Below are positions 17,059 through 27,860 of a stretch of 64,000 bases of DNA, in pieces. The stretch comes from Paracoccus denitrificans (GTDB lineage: Bacteria > Pseudomonadota > Alphaproteobacteria > Rhodobacterales > Rhodobacteraceae). The position numbers and the translations under genes were made by a program. Every line of letters begins with the position of its first letter. Positions within the stretch are counted from its first letter, which is position 1. The stretch is from assembly GCA_003240735.1 (NCBI GenBank), contig QFNE01000002.1, positions 62,001 through 126,000 of the forward strand, read 5' to 3'. The notes under the pieces were generated by a model. That model had not been told where the DNA came from. It saw nothing but the letters and a program-made list of their open reading frames with translations, and did no database searches.

Positions 17059-18583
17059 CCGCGCCGCACTTGACCTTGCACTCGACGGATTGCCCCGGCG
17101 CCTGCCCGGCCCGGGTGGCGTGGCCGGGGTCGTTCACGAAGGCCGCGTGATCGCACGGCTGGCCTGGGGGTGCGAAGATATCAGCACCGCCCGTCCGATG
17201 ACGGCCGAAAGCCTTTTCCCGATCTGTTCGATCACCAAGCAGTTCACCTGTGCCGCGCTTCTGGAAGCGGTGGGTGATACGTCCCGGCTGGACGCGCGGG
17301 TGGCCGACCATCTGCCGAACTTCACCGGCACGCTGCCGACCGTGGCGCAGATGGCCCACAACCAGTCGGGCCTGCGCGACAGCTGGGCGCTGACCGTTCT
17401 TCACGGCGCCCAGCCCGAGGGCCGGTTCGAACATGACGACGCGCCGCGCCTGTTTGCGCAGATGCGGACGGGGCACTTCGCGCCGGGCACGCATTATTCC
17501 TATTGCAATGCGAACTTCCGGATCATTTCCGATCTGCTGGAGGATGCGACAGATACGCCGATCGCCCAGCATTACGACCGGCTGTTCGACCGCTTTGGCA
17601 TGGAAACCGCTCGACTGGCGGCGGACACGTCGCTGCCGCTGGACACCGCGCCGTATGAGGGGAACGCCGATACCGGCTGGCTGCGTGCCATCAACCGCAT
17701 CTGGTGGCAGGGTGATGCGGGCCTAGCCGCCAGTCTGGACGACATGCTGGCCTATGAACAGGCCATCGACGCGATGCGCGACGATCCGGGCAGCATCTAT
17801 GGACGCCTGTCCGCGCCGGTGACATTCGCCGACGGAGCGCCAGCGCGTTACGGCTGGGGCCTTGCGCGTGAGGATCTGGCCGGGATCGCGCTGACCGGAC
17901 ATGGCGGCGCCCTGCGCGGATGGCGGTCGCGCCGCATCCACGCCGCAGCAGAACGGCTGTCCGTCGTCGTCATGGTCAACCATGACGGCAACGCCCACGC
18001 CGCGGCCCAGCACCTGCTGCGCGCCGCACTGGGTGAGGCAGAGCCCGCCCGCACGACCCCTGATGCCGACTGGCACGGCGACTGGATCGACGATGACAGC
18101 GGTCTTCTTGCGTCGATCGGCGCGGACGGCCTGCGTTGGGCCGCCGGCAACGGGGCCGAGGCGTTGGGGCAGGTGGACGCGAACCGCCTGACGAATGCCG
18201 GCACGGACGTCACGCGGAATGGTGACGGCGTGACGCTGTCACGTCCGGGCGAAAACCTGCGCGCGACGTTGCGTCCCGTCTCGGGCGTGGCGACGCATGA
18301 CATCGCGGGGGCGTATCACTGCGCCGAAACCGGCTCGACCATGACCGTGGCGCAGAACGGGCCCGCGTGGACAGCCCGCTTCGACGGCCTGCTGGGGCAG
18401 GGTCCGGCCGAACCGATGGAGCCTGTCGGCACTGACATCTGGGCCATGTACAGCCGCCGCGGCATGGATGCCGCGCCGCCCGGTCGCTGGACGGTGCAGG
18501 TCGAACGCGACACGGATGGTCGGATCGCCGGGCTGGTCGTCGGGTGCTGGCTGGCCCGTAAACTGGCGTTCCGCAGGACCTGA
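17051..18583 (+). CDS. dap: D-aminopeptidase (serine beta-lactamase/DAP family)
   Basis: The 510-residue protein aligns closely, from memory, with the Ochrobactrum anthropi D-aminopeptidase. Shared text includes PICSITKQFTCA (SxxK, S60/K63), NQSGLRD.WALTVL, HYSYCNANFRI (YxN from Y151), TGHGGALRGWR (HxG, H284) and GCWLAR near the end. After the catalytic domain (to about 335) come two beta-barrel domains, as in DAP. The enzyme releases N-terminal D-residues, mainly D-Ala, from peptides and amides. No signal peptide is evident, so a cytoplasmic role such as wall-peptide recycling is likely. It overlaps ybgC (ATGCTTGA) and lies before tolQ, an unusual place. Confidence 0.9.
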   Translation: MLDRAALDLALDGLPRRLPGPGGVAGVVHEGRVIARLAWGCEDISTARPMTAESLFPICSITKQFTCAALLEAVGDTSRLDARVADHLPNFTGTLPTVAQMAHNQSGLRDSWALTVLHGAQPEGRFEHDDAPRLFAQMRTGHFAPGTHYSYCNANFRIISDLLEDATDTPIAQHYDRLFDRFGMETARLAADTSLPLDTAPYEGNADTGWLRAINRIWWQGDAGLAASLDDMLAYEQAIDAMRDDPGSIYGRLSAPVTFADGAPARYGWGLAREDLAGIALTGHGGALRGWRSRRIHAAAERLSVVVMVNHDGNAHAAAQHLLRAALGEAEPARTTPDADWHGDWIDDDSGLLASIGADGLRWAAGNGAEALGQVDANRLTNAGTDVTRNGDGVTLSRPGENLRATLRPVSGVATHDIAGAYHCAETGSTMTVAQNGPAWTARFDGLLGQGPAEPMEPVGTDIWAMYSRRGMDAAPPGRWTVQVERDTDGRIAGLVVGCWLARKLAFRRT

Positions 18584-18685
18584 GGCGGACCACCTGACGC
18601 AACTGTGTTGCGCGCGGGTCTGCCATTTCTGCTATTGACCTGTCAAAACGCCGCCAAATTGCGGAACTGAATACAGGCAGACTTC

Positions 18686-19381
18686 ATGGATCCCATTGCA
18701 GCGACCGCGTCACCGGTCGATTTTTCGCTGCTCGCCCTGTTTGCCGGGGCGACGCTGACGGTCAAGATCGTCATGGTGCTGTTGCTGGTCGCCTCGGTCT
18801 GGGCGTGGGCGCTGATCATCAGCAAGCTGATCGCGTTCACCGCCGCGCGGCGCGACCAGACGGCCTTCGACCGCGCCTTCTGGTCCGGTCAACCGCTGGA
18901 TGACCTGTTCGATCGTCAGGGGATGCGCCCCACCGGCGCGTCGGGTCGCATCTTTGCCGCCGGCATGACCGAATGGCGCCGCTCTCAGAAGGACGACGGC
19001 GGTATCATCCCGAACGCGCAAAGCCGCATCGACCGCGCCATGAACGTGGCGATCGGCCGGGAATCCGACCGCCTGACCCGTGGCCTGCCGTTCCTTGCCA
19101 CCGTCGGTTCGACCGCGCCGTTCATCGGCCTGTTCGGCACCGTCTGGGGGATCAAGACCTCGTTCGAAGGGATTGCCGCGTCGCAGAACACCAGCCTTGC
19201 GGTCGTGGCCCCCGGCATCGCCGAGGCGCTGGTGGCGACCGCGCTGGGTCTGCTGGCCGCCATCCCGGCCGTCATCTTCTATAACAAGCTGTCGACGGAC
19301 GCTGACCGCATTACCGGCAACTACGAGGCGTTTTCCGACGAATTCGCGACCATCCTGTCCCGCCAGCTCGAGGACGAGTGA
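18686..19381 (+). CDS. tolQ: Tol-Pal system proton-channel subunit TolQ
   Basis: This 231-residue protein is of the MotA/TolQ/ExbB family. It has three membrane segments (TVKIVMVLLLVASVWAWALI, the region of FIGLFGTVWGI, and ALVATALGLLAAIPAVIFYN) and the conserved GLFGTVWGI and PGIAEALVATALGL blocks. With TolR it forms the proton-driven motor that energises TolA for outer-membrane constriction at division. It follows dap by about 100 bp, which may hold a separate promoter, and is one base from tolR. Confidence 0.96.
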   Translation: MDPIAATASPVDFSLLALFAGATLTVKIVMVLLLVASVWAWALIISKLIAFTAARRDQTAFDRAFWSGQPLDDLFDRQGMRPTGASGRIFAAGMTEWRRSQKDDGGIIPNAQSRIDRAMNVAIGRESDRLTRGLPFLATVGSTAPFIGLFGTVWGIKTSFEGIAASQNTSLAVVAPGIAEALVATALGLLAAIPAVIFYNKLSTDADRITGNYEAFSDEFATILSRQLEDE

Positions 19382-19382
19382 C

Positions 19383-19838
19383 ATGGCTGCGGGCGTGATG
19401 CGCAAATCGGGCGGGGGCAGCAGGCGGCGGCGTCGCCACATGCCGATGGCCGAAATCAACGTGACGCCGTTTGTCGATGTGATGCTGGTGCTGCTGATCG
19501 TCTTCATGGTCGCGGCCCCCATGCTGACCGTGGGCGTCCCGCTGGAACTGCCGCGCACCGCGGCCGATGCGATCCCTTCGGAAACCGAAGAGCCGCTGTC
19601 GGTGTCGGTTCCCGCGACAGGTCCCCTGATCCTGATGACGACCGAAGTGCCCGAAGATCAGCTGGTCCAGCAACTGCAGGCGGTCGCCGCAGAACGGCAA
19701 AGCAGCCGGATCTATCTGCGCGCAGACGGCTCGGTTCCCTATGCCCGCGTGATGCAGGTCATGGGCGCGCTGAATTCAGCGGGCTACCGCGATATCGTGC
19801 TGGTGACGGATACGGGCGGCCCCCGCATGGGCGGCTGA
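19383..19838 (+). CDS. tolR: Tol-Pal system protein TolR
   Basis: This 151-residue ExbD/TolR protein has a basic N-terminus (SRRRRRHMPMAEINVTPFVD), one membrane helix (VMLVLLIVFMVAAPML) whose aspartate in the FVDVML motif carries the proton, and a periplasmic domain ending in the RAD..V.Y..V..VM pattern. It pairs with TolQ. The ATG at 19383 lies one base after the tolQ stop; the open frame extends upstream only as overlap with tolQ. Confidence 0.95.
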   Translation: MAAGVMRKSGGGSRRRRRHMPMAEINVTPFVDVMLVLLIVFMVAAPMLTVGVPLELPRTAADAIPSETEEPLSVSVPATGPLILMTTEVPEDQLVQQLQAVAAERQSSRIYLRADGSVPYARVMQVMGALNSAGYRDIVLVTDTGGPRMGG

Positions 19839-19848
19839 CGGGCGCGCG

Positions 19849-21345
19849 ATGCTTCGGGACCGATATCGCCAGATGGACCGCGCCGATCGCATCGGGCTGT
19901 GGGTCTCGGTCGTGCTGCATGGCGGCGCGATTCTTGCCGTCGTTCTGGCGGGCGCGTTCGTGCGCAGCCAGCCCAGCGCCTCGATCCGCCTGACGAACGT
20001 GGCCACCATGTCAGAGGCGGATTTCGAAACCATGGCCGCGGCGACGCGCGGATCGGGCCCGGTCGGCCAGCAGATCACCGTGACGCCCGCCCAGCCCAGC
20101 GCGCCGTCGCCAGATGACATCGCCGGTGGCGTCTCTGCCGCTGCCCCCGTTGCCCCCGACCCGGACGCCGAGGCGTTGCCCGCCCCAGAAGTCGCGCCTG
20201 AAGCGGCGCCCGATCTGTCGGAACTGCGCACCGAGCGACAGGCCGTGTCGGCGGCGACCGTCGCCCCGCAACCGGCTACGCCGATCGATGACGGGGCCGC
20301 TGCGCTGCCCGGTCAGCAGGACCCGGCCCGCCAGACCCCGCCGCAGGTCGCGGCGCCGCAGATGACGACGCCCGGGCCGGACGCGCCCCAGCCTGATACC
20401 GTTACGCCACCCCAGCCCGGTCTTGCCCCGCAGACGTCGCCCGCGCCGTTCGACGTGGCGTCGGCGCGCGCGCGCCGCGACGCCGCCCTTGCCGCTGCGG
20501 CCGCCGCCGAACGTCAGGCGGCCGAGGCTGCGCAGGCCCGCATCGCGCAGGAGGCCGCCGCCCGGGCCGCCCAGCAGGCCGAAGCCGCTGCCGCTGAGGC
20601 AGAGGCCGAGCGGCTGGCCCGCGAACAGGCCGAGGCAGAGGCCCGCGCCCGCGAGCAGGCCGACGCGGCCCGCGAGGCCGCCGCCGCTGCCGCCCGCGAA
20701 GAAGAGGCCACCCGTCAGGCGGCCGAGGACGCGCGGATCGAGGCCGCGCGCCGCGCCGCCGCCGAGCAGGCCCGTCAGGATGCCGAGGCCCGCCGCCGCG
20801 AGGAAGAGGCCGAGCGTCTGGCCGAAGCTGAACGCCAGGCCGAGGCTGACCGCGCCACCCGCGCCGAGGCTGAGGCGCAGGCCCGCGAAGAAGCCGCGCG
20901 TCGCGAGGCACCCCCCGCCGATGCTGACGCGCTGCAACAGGCACTGAGCGAGGCGATGGACGATGCGACAGGCGCGTCCGAACTGGACGGGGGCGGCCAA
21001 GCCGCCGACGGCCCGCCGCTGTCGCAAGGCGAACGGTCCGGCGTTCAGATGGCGGTGTCGCGCCATTGGCGGACGGGCACGCTGTCGCGCGACGCGGCAA
21101 CGGTCAAGGTGTCCGTCGCCTTCTCAATGTCGCCTGATGGCAAAGTCGACGAAGGCTCTATCCGACTGATAGATTCGGATGGCGGGTCCGACACGGCGGT
21201 TCAGCAGGCGTTCGAGGTCGCGCGCCGTGCCATCGTGCAGGGCAGCCTGCGCGACGGGGGCTTCAACCTGCCCGCCAACAAGTACAACCGCTGGCGCGAG
21301 ATGATTCTCGACTTCAGCCCCGGCGGTAATCTCGACCTGCGCTGA
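19849..21345 (+). CDS. tolA: Tol-Pal system protein TolA
   Basis: The 498-residue protein has one N-terminal membrane anchor (GLWVSVVLHGGAILAVVLAG, the SHxxxH-like region of the family). A Pro/Ala-rich stretch follows to about 200, then a long Ala/Glu/Arg/Gln helical rod (about 205-355) of AEAE, EEAR and AREQA words, and a C-terminal TonB-like domain with KVSVAFSMSPDGKVDEG. TolA links the TolQR motor to Pal and the outer membrane. It is 10 bases behind tolR. The rod is low-complexity and its length varies between strains. Confidence 0.93.
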   Translation: MLRDRYRQMDRADRIGLWVSVVLHGGAILAVVLAGAFVRSQPSASIRLTNVATMSEADFETMAAATRGSGPVGQQITVTPAQPSAPSPDDIAGGVSAAAPVAPDPDAEALPAPEVAPEAAPDLSELRTERQAVSAATVAPQPATPIDDGAAALPGQQDPARQTPPQVAAPQMTTPGPDAPQPDTVTPPQPGLAPQTSPAPFDVASARARRDAALAAAAAAERQAAEAAQARIAQEAAARAAQQAEAAAAEAEAERLAREQAEAEARAREQADAAREAAAAAAREEEATRQAAEDARIEAARRAAAEQARQDAEARRREEEAERLAEAERQAEADRATRAEAEAQAREEAARREAPPADADALQQALSEAMDDATGASELDGGGQAADGPPLSQGERSGVQMAVSRHWRTGTLSRDAATVKVSVAFSMSPDGKVDEGSIRLIDSDGGSDTAVQQAFEVARRAIVQGSLRDGGFNLPANKYNRWREMILDFSPGGNLDLR

Positions 21346-21408
21346 TCGTGAATGGCCCTTTATCCGTCAACCAGTTACCCTGTCGCCATGCTATGTCCCG
21401 AGGAACCC

Positions 21409-22785
21409 ATGCTGCCCCGATCGCACCCCACCGATAAGTCCGCGCTGCGCCGGTTCCTGCTGACCAGCGCCGCTGCCCTGATGTTGGCTGCCCCGCTCGT
21501 ATCACTCGGACCGAACCTTGCTGTGGCGCAGGACGGGCCGCTGCGGATCGAAATCACCGATGGCGTGGCCGAGCCGATGCCGATCGCCATCGCGCCCTTC
21601 TTTGACGACGGCAATGCGGGCGCAATGGTGGCGCAGGTGCAGAAGGTTGTCATCGACGATCTCACCGGAACGGGCCTGTTCCGTGAAATCCCGGCCGGTG
21701 CCCAGATCGCACGCCCCGACAGCTTTGAGGCGCCGGTGGCCTATGACGACTGGCGGGCCATCAACGCCGAGGCGCTGGTGACGGGCGCTGTCTCGGTGGA
21801 CGGCGACCGCGTCACAGTCAAGTTCCGCCTGTTCGACGTCTTTTCGGGCCAGCCGCTTGGGGACGGGATGCAGTTCGATGCGACCCAGTCCAGCTGGCGC
21901 CGCGCCGCCCACAAGGCCGCCGATCAGGTCTATTCCCGCCTGACCGGCGAAGAGCCCTATTTCGACAGCCGCGTGGCGTTCGTTAATGAGACGGGCCCCA
22001 AGGATGCGCGGCGCAAGCGCATCGGCCTGATGGATTATGACGGTGCCAATCAGGCGATGGTCACGGGTGACGAAACGCTGGTTCTGTCGCCCCATTTCTC
22101 ACGTGATGGGCGGCGGCTGCTTTATACCTCGTATCGCAGCGGCTTCCCGCGGCTGGTGATGGTGGATGTGGCCAGTCTGCAACAGCGCGAACTGCCGACC
22201 GAAGGCGATACGATGGTCTTCGGCGCACGGTTTTCGCCCGATGGTCGCTGGATCGTCTATTCCCGTGAAGAGGACGGGAACACGGATATCTGGCTGATGG
22301 ACCCCGGCAGCGGGACGGGGCGACCTTTGGTGGCCGGACCGGCGATCGAAACCTCGCCCAGCTTCAGCCCGGATGGGCGTCAGATCGTCTATGAAAGCGA
22401 CGAATCGGGCACCCAGCAGCTGTATGTGATGCCCGCCGATGGCAGTGCCGAAGCGACGCGCATCACGTTCGGGGATGGCCGCTACTCGACCCCGGCATGG
22501 TCACCCAAGGGCGATCTCATCGCTTTCACTCGCCAGCAGGGCAACCAGTTCTATATCGGGGTGATGAAACCGGACGGCTCGGACGAAAAGATCCTGACCC
22601 AGTCCTTCCTTGACGAAGGCCCCAGCTGGGCCCCCAATGGCCGCGTCGTCATGTTCACCCGCGAAACGCCCGGCGGAAACGGTGTGGCCCGTCTTCATTC
22701 GGTGGACGTGACCGGTCGCAACATGCGCCCCCTTGACATCAAGGGCGCAGCATCGGACCCCGACTGGGGACCGCTTGAGCCGTAA
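21409..22785 (+). CDS. tolB: Tol-Pal system beta-propeller protein TolB
   Basis: The 458-residue protein starts with a signal peptide (RRFLLTSAAALMLAAPLVSL, cut after AVAQ). An N-terminal domain (IAIAPFFDDGN, TGLFREI) follows, then a six-bladed propeller with repeated FSPDGR and S.D....LY patterns. TolB is periplasmic and docks Pal. I placed the start at the ATG at 21409, preceded by GAGGAA, rather than the in-frame ATG at 21352, which would add 19 residues before the signal peptide. It is closely followed by pal. Confidence 0.94.
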   Translation: MLPRSHPTDKSALRRFLLTSAAALMLAAPLVSLGPNLAVAQDGPLRIEITDGVAEPMPIAIAPFFDDGNAGAMVAQVQKVVIDDLTGTGLFREIPAGAQIARPDSFEAPVAYDDWRAINAEALVTGAVSVDGDRVTVKFRLFDVFSGQPLGDGMQFDATQSSWRRAAHKAADQVYSRLTGEEPYFDSRVAFVNETGPKDARRKRIGLMDYDGANQAMVTGDETLVLSPHFSRDGRRLLYTSYRSGFPRLVMVDVASLQQRELPTEGDTMVFGARFSPDGRWIVYSREEDGNTDIWLMDPGSGTGRPLVAGPAIETSPSFSPDGRQIVYESDESGTQQLYVMPADGSAEATRITFGDGRYSTPAWSPKGDLIAFTRQQGNQFYIGVMKPDGSDEKILTQSFLDEGPSWAPNGRVVMFTRETPGGNGVARLHSVDVTGRNMRPLDIKGAASDPDWGPLEP

Positions 22786-22798
22786 GGGGAACGACGCG

Positions 22799-23317
22799 AT
22801 GACGAAGTTGACGCTGACATTGGGCGCACTGGGCGTGGCGCTGTCTCTGGGCGCGTGCGCGCCTCAGCAGCCGCAGGTGGTCAGTGACCCCTATGCCGGG
22901 ACCGGCCGCTATCCGGGCCAGCTGCCCGGTGGGCAGTTGGCGGGGCAGGCGACGGCCGAATACTTCCGCAATACCGTCGGGGACACGGTACGGTTCGACA
23001 AGGACCAGACCGCGCTGAACGACACCGCGCGAGCGACCTTGGCGCGGCAGGCGGACTGGCTGCTGACGAACGGCAGCTTCTCCAGCGTGGTCGAGGGCCA
23101 CGCGGAAGAACAGGGGACGCGCGAATACAACCTTGCACTGGGTGCGCGCCGCGCAGGTGCCGTGCAGGAATACCTGATCTCGAAGGGCGTGCCCGCAAAC
23201 CGCGTGCGAACCGTCAGCTATGGCAAGGAGCGTCCCGCCGCGACCTGCGCCGATGAAAGCTGCGCCGCCGAAAACCGCCGTGCCGTGACCGTCGTCACGC
23301 CCGGTTCCGGCGTCTGA
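22799..23317 (+). CDS. pal: Peptidoglycan-associated lipoprotein Pal
   Basis: This 172-residue lipoprotein has the lipobox LGAC (Cys20). Its OmpA-like domain (about 65-168) carries VRFDKDQTALNDTARATL, VVEGHAEEQGTREYNLALG and SYGKERP, the peptidoglycan-binding core of Pal. It anchors the outer membrane to the wall and binds TolB. A ribosome site AAGGGGA precedes the ATG at 22799. Its stop overlaps the cpoB start by one base (TGATG). Confidence 0.96.
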   Translation: MTKLTLTLGALGVALSLGACAPQQPQVVSDPYAGTGRYPGQLPGGQLAGQATAEYFRNTVGDTVRFDKDQTALNDTARATLARQADWLLTNGSFSSVVEGHAEEQGTREYNLALGARRAGAVQEYLISKGVPANRVRTVSYGKERPAATCADESCAAENRRAVTVVTPGSGV

Positions 23318-24351
23318 TGCCGGGACGGATGCACGGATGGGCCGCCGCGCTGGCGGTGCTGACAACGTTGGGCGCGGGCGCGGCCATCGCCCAACAGGCG
23401 ATGCCTGACCTTCCCGTGACCGGGGCCGAAATTCCGTCTGACGACGCTGTCGAAGAATTCACCGCCCCTGACGCCACCAATCCTGTTGATATGCCCCAGG
23501 TTGATCCGGCGACCGTCGCCGATCTGCGCACCCGACTGCGTGGTCTGCAAGGTGATCTGCAGGCCCTTCGCGCCGAGCTGCGCAGCCAGGGCGCCGCCGG
23601 TTACAAAGCGGTCGGCGGCGACACCGCGATTGAGCGCATGAACGCGATGGAGGCAGAGCTTCGCCGACTGACCAGTACCGTTCAGGAAACCAAGAACCGG
23701 GTTGAACAGTCGCTGAAATCGTCCGAGGCGCAGGCCGACGATCTGGATTTTCGCCTGTGCCAATTGGAACAGGGCTGTGATCTGGCGGCGCTGACAGGCC
23801 CGTCCCCCAGCGACCCGCCGATGACCGTCCAGACCGGCGGCGCGGCGATGGCCGTCACCAACAGCGCCGCTGTGGCTCCTGCGGCCGATGCGGAACGGGC
23901 CGCGTTTGATCATGCGAACGAAACCCTTACGCGGGGCGAATTCGTGTCCGCCGCGCAGCAGTTCGGCGATTTCGTGAACCAGCACGCCGACGGCCCACTG
24001 GCGGTTGAGGCGATGTATCTGGAGGGCGCGGCCCTTGATGCCGCGGGCGATCCGTCCGGTGCCGGCAAGGCGTGGCTGACGGCATTTGCCGCGGCACCCA
24101 CCGGCCCCCGCGCGCCAGACACGTTGCTGGGCCTTGCGCGCGTCAGCGATGCCGCAAAGCCGGGGCAAGGCTGCCCATATCTTCTGGAACTGCAAAGCCG
24201 GTTTCCCAGCGCGCCGCAGGCCGAAGAGGCGGCCAACCGCATTGCGGAAAACCACTGCGAAGCCGCCGTCGCCCCGGCCGCGCCTGCACCTGCACCCGCC
24301 GACGACCCCGAATCCGTCGAAGGGGCCGAGGCCGAGGTTCCGGCCAACTGA
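23317..24351 (+). CDS. cpoB: Cell division coordinator CpoB (YbgF)
   Basis: The 344-residue periplasmic protein begins with a signal peptide (WAAALAVLTTLGAGAAIAQQ). A coiled-coil segment follows (about 65-145; LRTRLRGLQGDLQALRAEL, then ERMNAMEAELRRLTSTVQE), and then a TPR domain (about 200-310; AFDHANETLTRGEFVSAAQQF, AMYLEGAALDAAGD). The end is an Ala/Pro/Glu-rich tail. CpoB links Tol-Pal action with septal peptidoglycan synthesis. Position directly after pal supports the call. Confidence 0.92.
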   Translation: MPGRMHGWAAALAVLTTLGAGAAIAQQAMPDLPVTGAEIPSDDAVEEFTAPDATNPVDMPQVDPATVADLRTRLRGLQGDLQALRAELRSQGAAGYKAVGGDTAIERMNAMEAELRRLTSTVQETKNRVEQSLKSSEAQADDLDFRLCQLEQGCDLAALTGPSPSDPPMTVQTGGAAMAVTNSAAVAPAADAERAAFDHANETLTRGEFVSAAQQFGDFVNQHADGPLAVEAMYLEGAALDAAGDPSGAGKAWLTAFAAAPTGPRAPDTLLGLARVSDAAKPGQGCPYLLELQSRFPSAPQAEEAANRIAENHCEAAVAPAAPAPAPADDPESVEGAEAEVPAN

Positions 24352-24392
24352 TCCCCCGGATTTACGCCACGCTGGATCGCCTGACGGCCCAC

Positions 24393-25553
24393 ATGCCGCC
24401 CGGCGCGGCCTTGGGCATCGCCGTATCGGGCGGCAGTGATTCGACCGCGCTGATGCACTTGGCAGCCGCATGGGGCGCGCGCAATCACCGTCCGCTGTCG
24501 GTCGTGACCGTCGATCACGGCCTGCGCCCCGAGGCCGCGACTGAGGCGCGGATGGTCGCGGCGCAGGCGGCATCGCTTGGCCTGTCGCACCAGACGCTGC
24601 GCTGGACCCGGCCACCCGGGCCGGGCAACTTGCTGGCACAGGCGCGCGCGGCGCGCATGTCGCTGATGGCCGAATGGGCGCGTGACTATGGTCTTGCCGC
24701 CGTCCTTCTCGGCCATACGCAGGACGATCAGGCCGAAACGCTGCTGATGCGGCTGGCGCGGGGCGCGGGCATCGACGGTCTGGCCGGCATGGCACCACAG
24801 GTGCGGCTTTACAGTTGCGAATGGCTGCGCCCGCTGCTGGATGCCTCGCGTGCCGATCTGCAGGGTTGGCTGACGGGACAGGGCGTTGAGTGGGCGAATG
24901 ACCCGACGAACGACGACGACCATTACGAGCGCGTGCGCATCCGTAAGGCGATTGCAGCGCTGGGACTGCCGATGCAGGCGCTGGCGCAGAGCGCGGCCAA
25001 TCTGGCGTCAGCGCGGCAGGCGCTGGATGAACATGCCCGCACGGCGGTCGCGGGGTTTGCCGTCGAACACGGCGCTCTGGTTCTGCCCTCCACGGTTCTG
25101 TCAGCCCCCGATGAGACCCGACGCCGCCTCGTCATCGCGGGCTTGCGCTGGGTCACAGGCGCTGATTTTGCGCCGCGCGGTGATGCCGTAACGCGCGCCA
25201 TCGACGCCATCGGTGCGGGTCGTCAGACGACACTAAACGGCGTCATCGTCGCCCCGCGGTCAGGCGGAATTGCCTTCCTGCGCGAACCGGCGGCCTGCGC
25301 CGGGCTTGAAGAAGATGTCTGGGACAATCGCTGGCGTATCCACGACACTCCGCCCGGCAGCCGGATCGTCGCCCTGGGTGACCGCGCCCCAGATCAGCGT
25401 CGGGCGGCGGTGGCATCGCATCTGCAGGCGGCATCGACCCCGGCCTGCGTCCTGCCGGATGGGCGCGTCATCGCGCTTGCGTTCACGCAGGCGTCAGCCC
25501 GCGCCACGCTTTTACGGGACGATGCGGCATTTCTGGACCTGCTGTCGCATTGA
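24393..25553 (+). CDS. tilS: tRNA(Ile)-lysidine synthetase
   Basis: An N-type ATP pyrophosphatase domain has the PP-loop SGGSDSTALMH close to the N-terminus, VDHGLRPEA, and HTQDDQAETLLMRLARG. The enzyme converts C34 of the CAU-anticodon isoleucine tRNA to lysidine, letting it read AUA. It is shorter than E. coli TilS at about 386 residues, as in many alphaproteobacteria. The first ATG is 24393, but homology-like text (IYATLDRL) continues upstream in frame. A CTG at 24348 overlapping the cpoB stop or an ATT at 24360 may be the true start. ftsH follows. Confidence 0.92.
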   Translation: MPPGAALGIAVSGGSDSTALMHLAAAWGARNHRPLSVVTVDHGLRPEAATEARMVAAQAASLGLSHQTLRWTRPPGPGNLLAQARAARMSLMAEWARDYGLAAVLLGHTQDDQAETLLMRLARGAGIDGLAGMAPQVRLYSCEWLRPLLDASRADLQGWLTGQGVEWANDPTNDDDHYERVRIRKAIAALGLPMQALAQSAANLASARQALDEHARTAVAGFAVEHGALVLPSTVLSAPDETRRRLVIAGLRWVTGADFAPRGDAVTRAIDAIGAGRQTTLNGVIVAPRSGGIAFLREPAACAGLEEDVWDNRWRIHDTPPGSRIVALGDRAPDQRRAAVASHLQAASTPACVLPDGRVIALAFTQASARATLLRDDAAFLDLLSH

Positions 25554-25607
25554 TCCCGGCGGCATCAGCCCCTATTTTGCACACAAATCTGTATCCCCGT
25601 GGAGGAC

Positions 25608-27512
<1,905 letters not shown>

Positions 27513-27531
27513 CGACAGCGTTCCCAATATG

Positions 27532-27560
27532 GAAAAGCCCGGCTTTCGCCGGGCTTTTTC
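27532..27560. terminator. Bidirectional Rho-independent terminator after ftsH
   Basis: AAAAGCCCGGC-TTTC-GCCGGGCTTTTT is a perfect hairpin with T runs on both strands. It ends ftsH on the plus strand and could serve the small minus-strand frame at 27603-27683. Confidence 0.9.
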
Positions 27561-27602
27561 ATGAATGCGGTCAGCGAACGTCTGGTCTTCGGTTGGGCGT
27601 GA

Positions 27603-27683
27603 TCAGATCATGATCAGGACGGCTGCGCATAGGGATAATCCGATCCCGCACGCAACGCTGACGATCATACCGGCAGGGTTCAT
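27603..27683 (-). CDS. Candidate 26-residue membrane peptide
   Basis: The frame encodes MNPAGMIVSVACGIGLSLCA followed by AVLIMI, a single hydrophobic helix. It is preceded on the minus strand by AGAAGGA seven bases before the ATG, a strong ribosome site. A hairpin with a T run in the minus direction lies 43 bases past the stop. I recognise no family. The same window has no competing gene, so this is a plausible but unproven small protein. Confidence 0.42.
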   Translation of the reverse strand: MNPAGMIVSVACGIGLSLCAAVLIMI

Positions 27684-27860
27684 GGCTTTGTCCTTCTGCT
27701 CATTCGCGGACTGCACGCCGCGTTGTGCAGAACCAAGCCGGGGTTGGCCGATTCTGTTCCTGCGGTTTGGTTCCACCGAACTGCCGCTGCGTCGTTTTTG
27801 CCACAATCTGCGCCGGTTGCGGACTTGCGCGGCGCGGCACGGCAGGGCAACAACGCCCTC

